A stretch of DNA of 64,000 nt, from contig JAUCBJ010000375.1 in assembly GCA_032718475.1 (NCBI GenBank), forward strand, positions 24,960-88,959, in the 5' to 3' direction. Made by a program: the position numbers and the translations under genes. The DNA comes from Nemertoderma westbladi. Taxonomy: Eukaryota > Xenacoelomorpha > Nemertodermatida > Nemertodermatidae. The notes under the pieces are model-generated. The model was not told where the DNA came from. It was given only the letters and a program-made list of their open reading frames with translations, and made no database searches. Position 1 is the first letter of the stretch. Every line of letters begins with the position of its first letter. Below, piece after piece: positions 12,394 through 25,173 of this stretch.

Positions 12394-14457
12394 TCCTGCC
12401 CGTGTAAGGCTCAGCAGATACACCCATTAATATAAATTAAGTCCTGTCCGTGTAAGGCTCAGCACATACACCCATTAAAATAAATTAAGGCCCTCCCTTG
12501 TAAGGCTCAGCAGATACACCCATTAAAATAAATTAAGTCCTGCCCATGTAAGGCTCAGCACATACACCCATTAAAATAAATTAAGGCCTGCCCGTGTAAG
12601 GCACAGCACATACACCCATTAAAATAAATTAAGGCCCTCCCTTGTAAGGCTCAGCAGATACACCCATTAAAATAAATTAAGTCCTGCCCATGTAAGGCTC
12701 AGCACATACACCCATTAAAATAAATTAAGGCCTGCCCGTGTAAGGCACAGCACATACACCCATTAAAATAAATTAAGTCCTGCCCATGTAAGGCTCAGCA
12801 CATACATACATTAAAATAAATTAAGGCCCTCCCTTGTAAGGCTCAGCAGATACACCCATTAAAATAAATTAAGTCCTGCCCATGTAAGGCTCAGCACATA
12901 CATACATTAAAATAAATTAAGGCCTGCCCGTGTAAGGCACAGCACATACACCCATTAAAATAAATTAAGGCCCTCCCTTGTAAGGCTCAGCAGATACACC
13001 CATTAAAATAAATTAAGTCCTGCCCATGTAAGGCTCAGCACATACACCCATTAAAATAAATTAAGGCCTGCCCGTGTAAGGCACAGCACATACACCCATT
13101 AAAATAAATTAAGTCCTGCCCATGTAAGGCTCAGCACATACATACATTAAAATAAATTAAGGCCCTCCCTTGTAAGGCTCAGCAGATACACCCATTAAAA
13201 TAAATTAAGTCCTGCCCATGTAAGGCTCAGCACATACATACATTAAAATAAATTAAGGCCTGCCCGTGTAAGGCTCAGCACATACACCCATTAAAATAAA
13301 TTAAGGCCCTCCCTTGTAAGGCTCAGCAGATACACCCATTAAAATAAATTAAGTCCTGCCCATGTAAGGCTCAGCACATACATACATTAAAATAAATTAA
13401 GTCCTACCCGTGTAAGGCTCAGCACATACACCCATTAAAATAAATTAAGGCCCTCCCTTGTAAGGCTCAGCAGATACACCCATTAAAATAAATTAAGTCC
13501 TGCCCATGTAAGGCTCAGCACATACATACATTAAAATAAATTAAGGCCTGCCCATGTAAGGCACAGCAGATACACCCATTAAAATAAATTAAGTCCTGCC
13601 CGTGTAAGGCTCAGCACATACACCCATTAAAATAAATTAAGGCCCTCCCTTGTAAGGCTCAGCAGATACACCCATTAAAATAAATTAAGTCCTGCCCATG
13701 TAAGGCTCAGCACATACATACATTAAAATAAATTAAGGCCTGCCCGTGTAAGGCACAGCACATACACCCATTAAAATAAATTAAGGCCCTCCCTTGTAAG
13801 GCTCAGCAGATACACCCATTAAAATAAATTAAGTCCTGCCCATGTAAGGCTCAGCACATACATACATTAAAATAAATTAAGGCCTGCCCGTGTAAGGCTC
13901 AGCACATACATACATTAAAATAAATTAAGTCCTACCCGTGTAAGGCTCAGCACATACACCCATTAAAATAAATTAAGTCCTGCCCCTGTAAGGCTCAGCA
14001 CATACACCCATTAAAATAAATTAAGTCCTGCCCGTGTAAGGCACAGCACATACACCCATTAAAAGAAATTAAGTCCTGCCCGTGTAAGGCTCAGCACATA
14101 CATACATTAAAATAAATTAAGGCCTGCCCGTGTAAGGCACAGCACATACACCCATTAAAATAAATTAAGGCCCTCCCTTGTAAGGCTCAGCAGATACACC
14201 CATTAAAATAAATTAAGTCCTGCCCATGTAAGGCTCAGCACATACATACATTAAAATAAATTAAGGCCTGCCCGTGTAAGGCTCAGCACATACATACATT
14301 AAAATAAATTAAGTCCTACCCGTGTAAGGCTCAGCACATACACCCATTAAAATAAATTAAGTCCTGCCCCTGTAAGGCTCAGCACATACACCCATTAAAA
14401 TAAATTAAGTCCTGCCCGTGTAAGGCACAGCACATACACCCATTAAAATAAATTAAG
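12394..14457. repeat. Satellite domain 6: 144-bp trimer HOR (B-G24, Ta, Gg)
   Basis: The dominant unit is a trimer of B-G24, Ta (often with CATACATACATT) and Gg (often A18). Seven monomers at 12634-12969 recur at 12970-13305 with only the A18 state of the last one changed. Seven monomers starting at 13738 (Gg-A18, B-G24, Ta, Gg, Y, Tc, Tg-A18) recur from 14122, 384 bp later; the copies of the last monomer differ at one AT-core base. Confidence 0.9.
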
Positions 14458-14553
14458 GCCCTCCCTTGTAAGGCACAGCACATACACCCATTAAAATAAA
14501 TTAAGTCCTGCCCCTGTAAGGCTCAGCACATACACCCATTAAAATAAATTAAG

Positions 14554-14841
14554 TCCTGCCCATGTAAGGATCAGCACATACACCCATTAAAATAAATTAA
14601 GGCCTGCCCGTGTAAGGCACAGCACATACACCCATTAAAATAAATTAAGTCCTGCCCATGTAAGGATCAGCACATACACCCATTAAAATAAATTAAGTCC
14701 TGCCCATGTAAGGCTCAGCACATACACCCATTAAAATAAATTAAGTCCTGCCCATGTAAGGCTCAGCACATACACCCATTAAAATAAATTAAGTCCTGCC
14801 CATGTAAGGATCAGCACATACACCCATTAAAATAAATTAAG
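14554..14841. repeat. Private GGATCAG variant island
   Basis: Three Ta monomers at 14554, 14650 and 14794 read AAGGATCAG instead of AAGGCTCAG (C17 to A). The first and third share the same following Gg-A18 neighbour and are 240 bp apart. I saw this change nowhere else in the window, which points to a recent local mutation spread by a short duplication. Confidence 0.88.
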
Positions 14842-15225
14842 GCCTGCCCGTGTAAGGCACAGCACATACACCCATTAAAATAAATTAAGTCCTGTCCGTG
14901 TAAGGCACAGCACATACACCCATTAAAATAAATTAAGGCCTGCCCGTGTAAGGCTCAGCACATACACCCATTAAAATAAATTAAGTCCTGCCCCTGTAAG
15001 GCTCAGCACATACACCCATTAAAATAAATTAAGTCCTGCCCGTGTAAGGCTCAGCACATACACCCATTAAAATAAATTAAGTCCTGCCCCTGTAAGGCAC
15101 AGCACATACACCCATTAAAATAAATTAAGTCCTGTCCGTGTAAGGCACAGCACATACACCCATTAAAATAAATTAAGTCCTGTCCGTGTAAGGCACAGCA
15201 CATACACCCATTAATATAAATTAAG

Positions 15226-17565
15226 GCCTGCCCGTGTAAGGCTCAGCACATTCACACACCCATTAAAATAAATTAAGTCCTGCCCGTGTAAGGCTCAGCA
15301 CATACATCCATTAATATAAATTAAGGCCTGCCCGTGTAAGGCTCAGCACATTCACACACCCATTAAAATAAATTAAGTCCTGCCCATGTAAGGCTCAGCA
15401 CATACACCCATTAAAATAAATTAAGTCCTGCCCATGTAAGGCTCAGCACATACACCCATTAAAATAAATTAAGTCCTGCCCGTGTAAGGCTCAGCACATA
15501 CACCCATTAAAATAAATTAAGTCCTGCCCCTGTAAGGCTCAGCACATACACCCATTAAAATAAATTAAGTCCTGTCCGTGTAAGGCTCAGCACATACACC
15601 CATTAAAATAAATTAAGGCCCTCCCTTGTAAGGCTCAGCACATACACCCATTAAAATAAATTAAGTCCTGCCCGTGTAAGGCTCAGCACATACACCCATT
15701 AAAATAAATTAAGGCCCTCCCTTGTAAGGCTCAGCACATACACCCATTAAAATAAATTAAGGCCTGTCCGTGTAAGGCTCAGCACATACACCCATTAAAA
15801 TAAATTAAGTCCTGCCCATGTAAGGCACAGCACATACACCCATTAAAATAAATTAAGGCCCTCCCTTGTAAGGCTCAGCACATACACCCATTAAAATAAA
15901 TTAAGTCCTGCCCCTGTAAGGCTCAGCACATACACCCATTAAAATAAATTAAGTCCTGCCCCTGTAAGGCTCAGCACATACACCCATTAAAATAAATTAA
16001 GTCCTGCCCCTGTAAGGCTCAGCACATACACCCATTAAAATAAATTAAGGCCCTCCCTTGTAAGGCTCAGCACATACATCCATTAAAATAAATTAAGGCC
16101 CTCCCTTGTAAGGCTCAGCACATACACCCATTAAAATAAATTAAGTCCTGCCCGTGTAAGGCTCAGCACATACACCCATTAAAATAAATTAAGTCCTGCC
16201 CCTGTAAGGCACAGCACATACACCCATTAAAATAAATTAAGTCCTGCCCGTGTAAGGCTCAGCACATACACCCATTAAAATATATTAAGGCCCTCCCTTG
16301 TAAGGCTCAGCACATTCACACACCCATTAAAATAAATTAAGTCCTGCCCCTGTAAGGCACAGCACATACACCCATTAATATAAATTAAGGCCTGCCCGTG
16401 TAAGGCTCAGCACATTCACACACCCATTAAAATAAATTAAGTCCTGCCCCTGTAAGGCTCAGCACATACACCCATTAAAATAAATTAAGTCCTGCCCATG
16501 TAAGGCTCAGCACATACATACATTAAAATAAATTAAGGCCTGCCCATGTAAGGCTCAGCAAATACACCCATTAAAATAAATTAAGTCCTGCCCGTGTAAG
16601 GCACAGCACATACACCCATTAAAATAAATTAAGGCCCTCCCTTGTAAGGCTCAGCACATACACCCATTAAAATAAATTAAGGCCCTCCCTTGTAAGGCTC
16701 AGCACATACACCCATTAAAATAAATTAAGGCCTGCCCGTGTAAGGCTCAGCACATACACCCATTAAAATAAATTAAGTCCTGCCCATGTAAGGCACAGCA
16801 CATACATCCATTAATATAAATTAAGGCCTGCCCGTGTAAGGCTCAGCACATTCACACACCCATTAAAATAAATTAAGTCCTGCCCATGTAAGGCTCAGCA
16901 CATACACCCATTAAAATAAATTAAGTCCTGCCCGTGTAAGGCTCAGCACATACACCCATTAAAATAAATTAAGTCCTGCCCGTGTAAGGCTCAGCACATA
17001 CACCCATTAAAATAAATTAAGTCCTGCCCCTGTAAGGCTCAGCACATACACCCATTAAAATAAATTAAGTCCTGTCCCTGTAAGGCTCAGCACATTCACA
17101 CACCCATTAAAATAAATTAAGTCCTGCCCCTGTAAGGCTCAGCACATACACCCATTAAAATAAATTAAGGCCCTCCCTTGTAAGGCTCAGCACATACACC
17201 CATTAAAATAAATTAAGGCCTGCCCGTGTAAGGCTCAGCACATACACCCATTAAAATAAATTAAGTCCTGCCCATGTAAGGCACAGCACATACATCCATT
17301 AATATAAATTAAGGCCTGCCCGTGTAAGGCTCAGCACATTCACACACCCATTAAAATAAATTAAGTCCTGCCCATGTAAGGCTCAGCACATACACCCATT
17401 AAAATAAATTAAGTCCTGCCCCTGTAAGGCTCAGCACATTCACACACCCATTAAAATAAATTAAGTCCTGCCCATGTAAGGCACAGCACATACACCCATT
17501 AATATAAATTAAGGCCTGCCCGTGTAAGGCTCAGCACATTCACACACCCATTAAAATAAATTAAG
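15226..17565. repeat. Cluster of nine 52-bp monomers
   Basis: Units at 15226-15277, 15326-15377, 16290-16341, 16390-16441, 16826-16877, 17070-17121, 17314-17365, 17414-17465 and 17514-17565 each carry the TCAC insertion. Six have Gg heads, one B, one V and one Tc. All keep T18, C24 and A38, which suggests a single insertion event whose heads later changed by exchange. Confidence 0.95.
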
Positions 17566-18045
17566 TCCTGCCCCTGTAAGGCTCAGCACATACACCCATT
17601 AAAATAAATTAAGTCCTGCCCATGTAAGGCACAGCAAATACACCCATTAAAATAAATTAAGTCCTGCCCATGTAAGGCTCAGCAAATACACCCATTAAAA
17701 TAAATTAAGTCCTGCCCGTGTAAGGCTCAGCACATACACCCATTAAAATAAATTAAGTCCTGCCCCTGTAAGGCTCAGCAAATACACCCATTAAAATAAA
17801 TTAAGTCCTGCCCATGTAAGGCTCAGCAAATACACCCATTAAAATAAATTAAGTCCTGCCCGTGTAAGGCTCAGCACATACACCCATTAAAATAAATTAA
17901 GTCCTGCCCATGTAAGGCTCAGCAAATACACCCATTAAAATAAATTAAGTCCTGCCCGTGTAAGGCTCAGCACATACACCCATTAAAATAAATTAAGTCC
18001 TGCCCATGTAAGGCTCAGCAAATACACCCATTAAAATAAATTAAG

Positions 18046-19293
18046 TCCTGCCCATGTAAGGCTCAGCACATACACCCATTAAAATAAATTAAGTCCTGCC
18101 CGTGTAAGGCTCAGCACATACACCCATTAAAATAAATTAAGTCCTGCCCATGTAAGGCTCAGCACATACACCCATTAAAATAAATTAAGTCCTGCCCGTG
18201 TAAGGCTCAGCACATACACCCATTAAAATAAATTAAGTCCTGCCCATGTAAGGCACAGCACATACACCCATTAATATAAATTAAGGCCTGCCCGTGTAAG
18301 GCTCAGCACATACACCCATTAAAATAAATTAAGTCCTGCCCTTGTAAGGCTCAGCACATACATCCATTAAAATAAATTAAGGCCCTCCCTTGTAAGGCTC
18401 AGCACATACACCCATTAAAATAAATTAAGGCCCTCCCTTGTAAGGCTCAGCACATACATCCATTAAAATAAATTAAGTCCTGCCCTTGTAAGGCTCAGCA
18501 CATACATCCATTAAAATAAATTAAGGCCCTCCCTTGTAAGGCTCAGCACATACACCCATTAAAATAAATTAAGTCCTGCCCGTGTAAGGCTCAGCACATA
18601 CACCCATTAAAATAAATTAAGGCCCTCCCTTGTAAGGCTCAGCACATACACCCATTAAAATAAATTAAGTCCTGCCCATGTAAGGCACAGCACATACACC
18701 CATTAATATAAATTAAGGCCTGCCCGTGTAAGGCTCAGCACATACACCCATTAAAATAAATTAAGTCCTGCCCGTGTAAGGCTCAGCACATACATCCATT
18801 AAAATAAATTAAGTCCTGCCCTTGTAAGGCTCAGCACATACATCCATTAAAATAAATTAAGGCCCTCCCTTGTAAGGCTCAGCACATACACCCATTAAAA
18901 TAAATTAAGGCCCTCCCTTGTAAGGCTCAGCACATACATCCATTAAAATAAATTAAGTCCTGCCCTTGTAAGGCTCAGCACATACATCCATTAAAATAAA
19001 TTAAGGCCCTCCCTTGTAAGGCTCAGCACATACACCCATTAAAATAAATTAAGTCCTGCCCATGTAAGGCTCAGCAAATACACCCATTAAAATAAATTAA
19101 GTCCTGCCCGTGTAAGGCTCAGCACATACATCCATTAAAATAAATTAAGTCCTGCCCCTGTAAGGCTCAGCAGATACATCCATTAAAATAAATTAAGTCC
19201 TGCCCTTGTAAGGCTCAGCACATACACCCATTAATATAAATTAAGTCCTGCCCGTGAAAGGCTCAGCACACACACCCATTAAAATAAATTAAG
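18046..19293. repeat. Satellite domain 8: Tt/B units with T31
   Basis: Tt heads with CACATACATCC pair with B units. The series Tt-T31, B, B-T31, Tt-T31, B occurs at 18334-18573 and again at 18814-19053. An eight-monomer segment, 18670-19053, has a distant match at 40286-40669. Confidence 0.9.
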
Positions 19294-21093
19294 GCCCTCC
19301 CTTGTAAGGCTCAGCACATTCACACACCCATTAAAATAAATTAAGGCCCTCCCTTGTAAGGCTCAGCACATTCACACACCCATTAAAATAAATTAAGGCC
19401 CTCCCTTGTAAGGCTCAGCACATACACCCATTAAAATAAATTAAGTCCTGCCCGTGTAAGGCTCAGCACATACACCCATTAATATAAATTAAGGCCCTCC
19501 CTTGTAAGGCTCAGCACATACACCCATTAAAATAAATTAAGGCCCTCCCTTGTAAGGCTCAGCACATACACCCATTAAAATAAATTAAGTCCTGTCCCTG
19601 TAAGGCTCAGCACATACACCCATTAAAATAAATTAAGGCCCTCCCTTGTAAGGCTCAGCACATACACCCATTAAAATAAATTAAGGCCCTCCCTTGTAAG
19701 GCTCAGCACATACACCCATTAAAATAAATTAAGGCCCTCCCTTGTAAGGCTCAGCAGATACACCCATTAAAATAAATTAAGTCCTGTCCCTGTAAGGCTC
19801 AGCACATACACCCATTAAAATAAATTAAGGCCCTCCCTTGTAAGGCTCAGCACATACACCCATTAAAATAAATTAAGTCCTGTCCCTGTAAGGCTCAGCA
19901 CATACACCCATTAAAATAAATTAAGGCCCTCCCTTGTAAGGCTCAGCACATACACCCATTAAAATAAATTAAGGCCCTCCCTTGTAAGGCTCAGCACATA
20001 CACCCATTAAAATAAATTAAGGCCCTCCCTTGTAAGGCTCAGCAGATACACCCATTAAAATAAATTAAGTCCTGTCCCTGTAAGGCTCAGCACATACACC
20101 CATTAAAATAAATTAAGGCCCTCCCTTGTAAGGCTCAGCACATACACCCATTAATATAAATTAAGTCCTGCCCGTGAAAGGCTCAGCACACACACCCATT
20201 AAAATAAATTAAGGCCCTCCCTTGTAAGGCTCAGCACATTCACACACCCATTAAAATAAATTAAGGCCCTCCCTTGTAAGGCTCAGCACATACACCCATT
20301 AAAATAAATTAAGGCCCTCCCTTGTAAGGCTCAGGATGTACACCCATTAAAATAAATTAAGGCCCTCCCTTGTAAGGCTCAGCACATACATCCATTAAAA
20401 TAAATTAAGGCCCTCCCTTGTAAGGCTCAGCACATACATCCATTAAAATAAATTAAGTCCTGCCCGTGTAAGGCTCAGCACATACACCCATTAAAATAAA
20501 TTAAGGCCTGCCCGTGTAAGGCACAGCACATACACCCATTAATATAAATTAAGGCCCTCCCTTGTAAGGCTCAGCACATACACCCATTAAAATAAATTAA
20601 GGCCCTCCCTTGTAAGGCTCAGCACATACACCCATTAAAATAAATTAAGTCCTGTCCCTGTAAGGCTCAGCACATACACCCATTAAAATAAATTAAGGCC
20701 CTCCCTTGTAAGGCTCAGCACATACACCCATTAAAATAAATTAAGGCCCTCCCTTGTAAGGCTCAGCACATACACCCATTAAAATAAATTAAGGCCCTCC
20801 CTTGTAAGGCTCAGCAGATACACCCATTAAAATAAATTAAGTCCTGTCCCTGTAAGGCTCAGCACATACACCCATTAAAATAAATTAAGGCCCTCCCTCC
20901 CTTGTAAGGCTCAGCACATACACCCATTAAAATAAATTAAGTCCTGTCCCTGTAAGGCTCAGCACATACACCCATTAAAATAAATTAAGGCCCTCCCTTG
21001 TAAGGCTCAGCACATTCACACACCCATTAAAATAAATTAAGGCCCTCCCTTGTAAGGCTCAGCACATTCACACACCCATTAAAATAAATTAAG
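19294..21093. repeat. Cluster of five B-headed 52-bp monomers
   Basis: TCAC-insertion units at 19294-19345, 19346-19397, 20214-20265, 20990-21041 and 21042-21093. Two adjacent pairs suggest single-unit tandem duplication. All have B heads, unlike the mainly Gg-headed group at 15.2-17.6 kb. Confidence 0.95.
20890..20941. repeat. 52-bp monomer of a second kind (CTCC duplication in B head)
   Basis: The head reads GCCCTCCCTCCCTTG: the CTCC motif of a B head is repeated once more, adding 4 bp. This differs from the TCAC insertion of the other 52-bp units and looks like replication slippage. It is the only copy. Confidence 0.95.
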
Positions 21094-22149
21094 GCCCTCC
21101 CTTGTAAGGCTCAGCACATACATCCATTAAAATAAATTAAGTCCTGCCCGTGTAAGGCTCAGCACATACACCCATTAAAATAAATTAAGGCCTGCCCGTG
21201 TAAGGCACAGCACATACACCCATTAATATAAATTAAGGCCCTCCCTTGTAAGGCTCAGCACATACACCCATTAAAATAAATTAAGGCCCTCCCTTGTAAG
21301 GCTCAGCAGATACATCCATTAAAATAAATTAAGTCCTGCCCGTGTAAGGCTCAGCACATACACCCATTAAAATAAATTAAGGCCCTCCCTTGTAAGGCTC
21401 AGCACATACACCCATTAAAATAAATTAAGGCCCTCCCTTGTAAGGCTCAGCACATACACCCATTAAAATAAATTAAGGCCTGCCCGTGTAAGGCTCAGCA
21501 CACACACCCATTAAAATAAATTAAGTCCTGCCCGTGTAAGGCTCAGCACATACACCCATTAAAATAAATTAAGGCCCTCCCTTGTAAGGCTCAGCACATA
21601 CATCCATTAAAATAAATTAAGGCCCTCCCTTGTAAGGCTCAGCACATACACCCATTAAAATAAATTAAGGCCCTCCCTTGTAAGGCTCAGCACATACACC
21701 CATTAAAATAAATTAAGGCCCTCCCTTGTAAGGCTCAGCACATACATCCATTAAAATAAATTAAGTCCTGCCCGTGTAAGGCTCAGCACATACACCCATT
21801 AAAATAAATTAAGGCCCTCCCTTGTAAGGCTCAGCACATACACCCATTAAAATAAATTAAGTCCTGCCCGTGTAAGGCTCAGCACATACACCCATTAAAA
21901 TAAATTAAGGCCCTCCCTTGTAAGGCTCAGCACATACACCCATTAAAATAAATTAAGGCCCTCCCTTGTAAGGCTCAGCACATACACCCATTAAAATAAA
22001 TTAAGTCCTGCCCGTGTAAGGCTCAGCACATACACCCATTAAAATAAATTAAGGCCCTCCCTTGTAAGGCTCAGCACATACACCCATTAAAATAAATTAA
22101 GGCCCTCCCTTGTAAGGCTCAGCACATACACCCATTAAAATAAATTAAG

Positions 22150-23733
22150 TCCTGCCCGTGTAAGGCTCAGCACATACATCCATTAAAATAAATTAAGTCC
22201 TGCCCGTGTAAGGCTCAGCACATACATCCATTAAAATAAATTAAGTCCTGTCCCTGTAAGGCTCAGCACATACACCCATTAAAATAAATTAAGTCCTGCC
22301 CGTGTAAGGCTCAGCAGATACACCCATTAATATAAATTAAGTCCTGCCCGTGTAAGGCTCAGCAGATACATCCATTAAAATAAATTAAGTCCTGCCCTTG
22401 TAAGGCTCAGCACATACACCCATTAATATAAATTAAGGCCCTCCCTTGTAAGGCTCAGCACATACACCCATTAAAATAAATTAAGGCCCTCCCTTGTAAG
22501 GCTCAGCAGATACACCCATTAAAATAAATTAAGGCCCTCCCTTGTAAGGCTCAGCAGATACACCCATTAAAATAAATTAAGGCCCTCCCTTGTAAGGCTC
22601 AGCACATACATCCATTAAAATAAATTAAGTCCTGCCCCTGTAAGGCTCAGCACATACACCCATTAATATAAATTAAGGCCCTCCCTTGTAAGGCTCAGCA
22701 CATACACCCATTAAAATAAATTAAGGCCCTCCCTTGTAAGGCTCAGCAGATACACCCATTAAAATAAATTAAGGCCCTCCCTTGTAAGGCTCAGCACATA
22801 CACCCATTAAAATAAATTAAGGCCCTCCCTTGTAAGGCTCAGCACATACACCCATTAAAATAAATTAAGGCCCTCCCTTGTAAGGCTCAGCACATACACC
22901 CATTAAAATAAATTAAGGCCCTCCCTTGTAAGGCTCAGCACATACACCCATTAAAATAAATTAAGGCCCTCCCTTGTAAGGCTCAGCACATACACCCATT
23001 AAAATAAATTAAGTCCTGCCCGTGTAAGGCACAGCACATACACCCATTAATATAAATTAAGGCCCTCCCTTGTAAGGCTCAGCACATACATCCATTAAAA
23101 TAAATTAAGGCCCTCCCTTGTAAGGCTCAGCACATACATCCATTAATATAAATTAAGGCCCTCCCTTGTAAGGCTCAGCACATACACCCATTAAAATAAA
23201 TTAAGTCCTGCCCCTGTAAGGCTCAGCACATACATCCATTAAAATAAATTAAGGCCCTCCCTTGTAAGGCTCAGCACATACATCCATTAATATAAATTAA
23301 GGCCCTCCCTTGTAAGGCTCAGCACATACATCCATTAATATAAATTAAGGCCCTCCCTTGTAAGGCTCAGCACATACATCCATTAAAATAAATTAAGGCC
23401 CTCCCTTGTAAGGCTCAGCACATACATCCATTAATATAAATTAAGGCCCTCCCTTGTAAGGCTCAGCACATACACCCATTAAAATAAATGAAGGCCTGCC
23501 CGTGTAAGGCTCAGCACATACACCCATTAAAATAAATTAAGGCCCTCCCTTGTAAGGCTCAGCACATACATCCATTAAAATAAATTAAGGCCCTCCCTTG
23601 TAAGGCTCAGCAGATACACCCATTAAAATAAATTAAGTCCTGCCCGTGTAAGGCTCAGCAGATACACCCATTAAAATAAATTAAGGCCCTCCCTTGTAAG
23701 GCTCAGCACATACATCCATTAAAATAAATTAAG
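22150..23733. repeat. Satellite domain 10: B monomers with T31 and T38 variants
   Basis: Nearly every head is B, with middles switching between CACATACACCC, CACATACATCC and CAGATACACCC. T38 tails are common at 23.0-23.5 kb. One AAATGAAG ending occurs near 23.49 kb. Position 9 of B heads is T, so this stretch has very few CpG sites. Confidence 0.87.
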
Positions 23734-24213
23734 TCCTACCCGGGTAAGGCTCAGCACATACACCCATTAAAATAAATTAAGGCCCTCCCTTGTAAGGCTC
23801 AGCACATACATCCATTAAAATAAATTAAGTCCTACCCGGGTAAGGCTCAGCACATACACCCATTAAAATAAATTAAGGCCCTCCCTTGTAAGGCTCAGCA
23901 CATACACCCATTAAAATAAATTAAGTCCTGCCCGTGTAAGGCTCAGCACACACACCCATTAAAATAAATTAAGTCCTACCCGGGTAAGGCTCAGCACATA
24001 CACCCATTAAAATAAATTAAGGCCCTCCCTTGTAAGGCTCAGCACATACATCCATTAAAATAAATTAAGTCCTACCCGGGTAAGGCTCAGCACATACACC
24101 CATTAAAATAAATTAAGGCCCTCCCTTGTAAGGCTCAGCACATACATCCATTAAAATAAATTAAGTCCTACCCGGGTAAGGCTCAGCACATACACCCATT
24201 AAAATAAATTAAG
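23734..24213. repeat. 96-bp dimers with Z heads (CCCGGG)
   Basis: Z-headed units lie at 23734, 23830, 23974, 24070 and 24166, alternating mainly with B-T31 units, so most of the stretch is a 96-bp dimer. The Z head contains the perfect 10-bp palindrome TACCCGGGTA. Outside this cluster Z-like heads appear only singly (27430, 27574, 28294, 41678). Confidence 0.93.
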
Positions 24214-25173
24214 GCCCTCCCTTGTAAGGCTCAGCAGATACACCCATTAAAATAAATTAAGTCCTGCCCGTGTAAGGCACAGCACATACACCCATTAAAA
24301 TATATTAAGGCCCTCCCTTGTAAGGCTCAGCAGATACACCCATTAAAATAAATTAAGTCCTGCCCGTGTAAGGCTCAGCAGATACACCCATTAAAATAAA
24401 TTAAGGCCCTCCCTTGTAAGGCTCAGCACATACATCCATTAAAATAAATTAAGGCCCTCCCTTGTAAGGCTCAGCACATACACCCATTAAAATAAATTAA
24501 GTCCTGCCCCTGTAAGGCTCAGCACATACACCCATTAATATAAATTAAGGCCCTCCCTTGTAAGGCACAGCACATACACCCATTAAAATAAATTAAGGCC
24601 CTCCCTTGTAAGGCTCAGCAGATACACCCATTAAAATAAATTAAGTCCTGCCCGTGTAAGGCTCAGCACATACACCCATTAAAATAAATTAAGGCCCTCC
24701 CTTGTAAGGCACAGCACATACACCCATTAAAATAAATTAAGGCCCTCCCTTGTAAGGCTCAGCAGATACACCCATTAAAATAAATTAAGGCCCTCCCTTG
24801 TAAGGCTCAGCAGATACACCCATTAAAATAAATTAAGTCCTGCCCTTGTAAGGCACAGCACACACACCCATTAAAATAAATTAAGTCCTGCCCGTGTAAG
24901 GCTCAGCACATACACCCATTAAAATAAATTAAGGCCCTCCCTTGTAAGGCTCAGCACATACACCCATTAATATAAATTAAGGCCTGCCCCTGTAAGGCTC
25001 AGCACATACACCCATTCAAATAAATTAAGGCCCTCCCTTGTAAGGCTCAGCACATACACCCATTAAAATAAATTAAGGCCCTCCCTTGTAAGGCTCAGCA
25101 CATACATCCATTAAAATAAATTAAGGCCTGCCCGTGTAAGGCTCAGCACATACACCCATTAAAATAAATTAAG
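24214..25173. repeat. Satellite stretch: B-G24, Tg and A18 mixture
   Basis: Mixed B-G24, B-A18, Tg and Tc monomers without a clear higher-order period. One unit near 24.99 kb ends CATTCAAATAAA, a private change in the AT core. Nothing but satellite is visible. Confidence 0.85.

Larger units (their letters stand above)
14458..18045. repeat. Satellite domain 7: Tc/Tg/Ta monomers with scattered 52-bp units
   Basis: Position 18 is mostly T and position 24 mostly C, so the middle is close to consensus. Nine 52-bp units lie at 15226, 15326, 16290, 16390, 16826, 17070, 17314, 17414 and 17514. A private GGATCAG variant occurs only at 14554, 14650 and 14794. CAGCAAATAC units cluster at 17.6-18.05 kb. 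Confidence 0.88.
19294..22149. repeat. Satellite domain 9: B-dominated with V (TCCTGTCCCTG) units and five 52-bp units
   Basis: B heads dominate. The series B, B, V, B, B, B-G24, V at 19494-19829 recurs at 20554-20889. The 52-bp units lie at 19294, 19346, 20214, 20990 and 21042, twice as adjacent pairs and all with B heads. One CAGGATGTAC unit lies at 20314. From 21.1 kb the domain is nearly all B and Tg with consensus middles. Confidence 0.88.
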
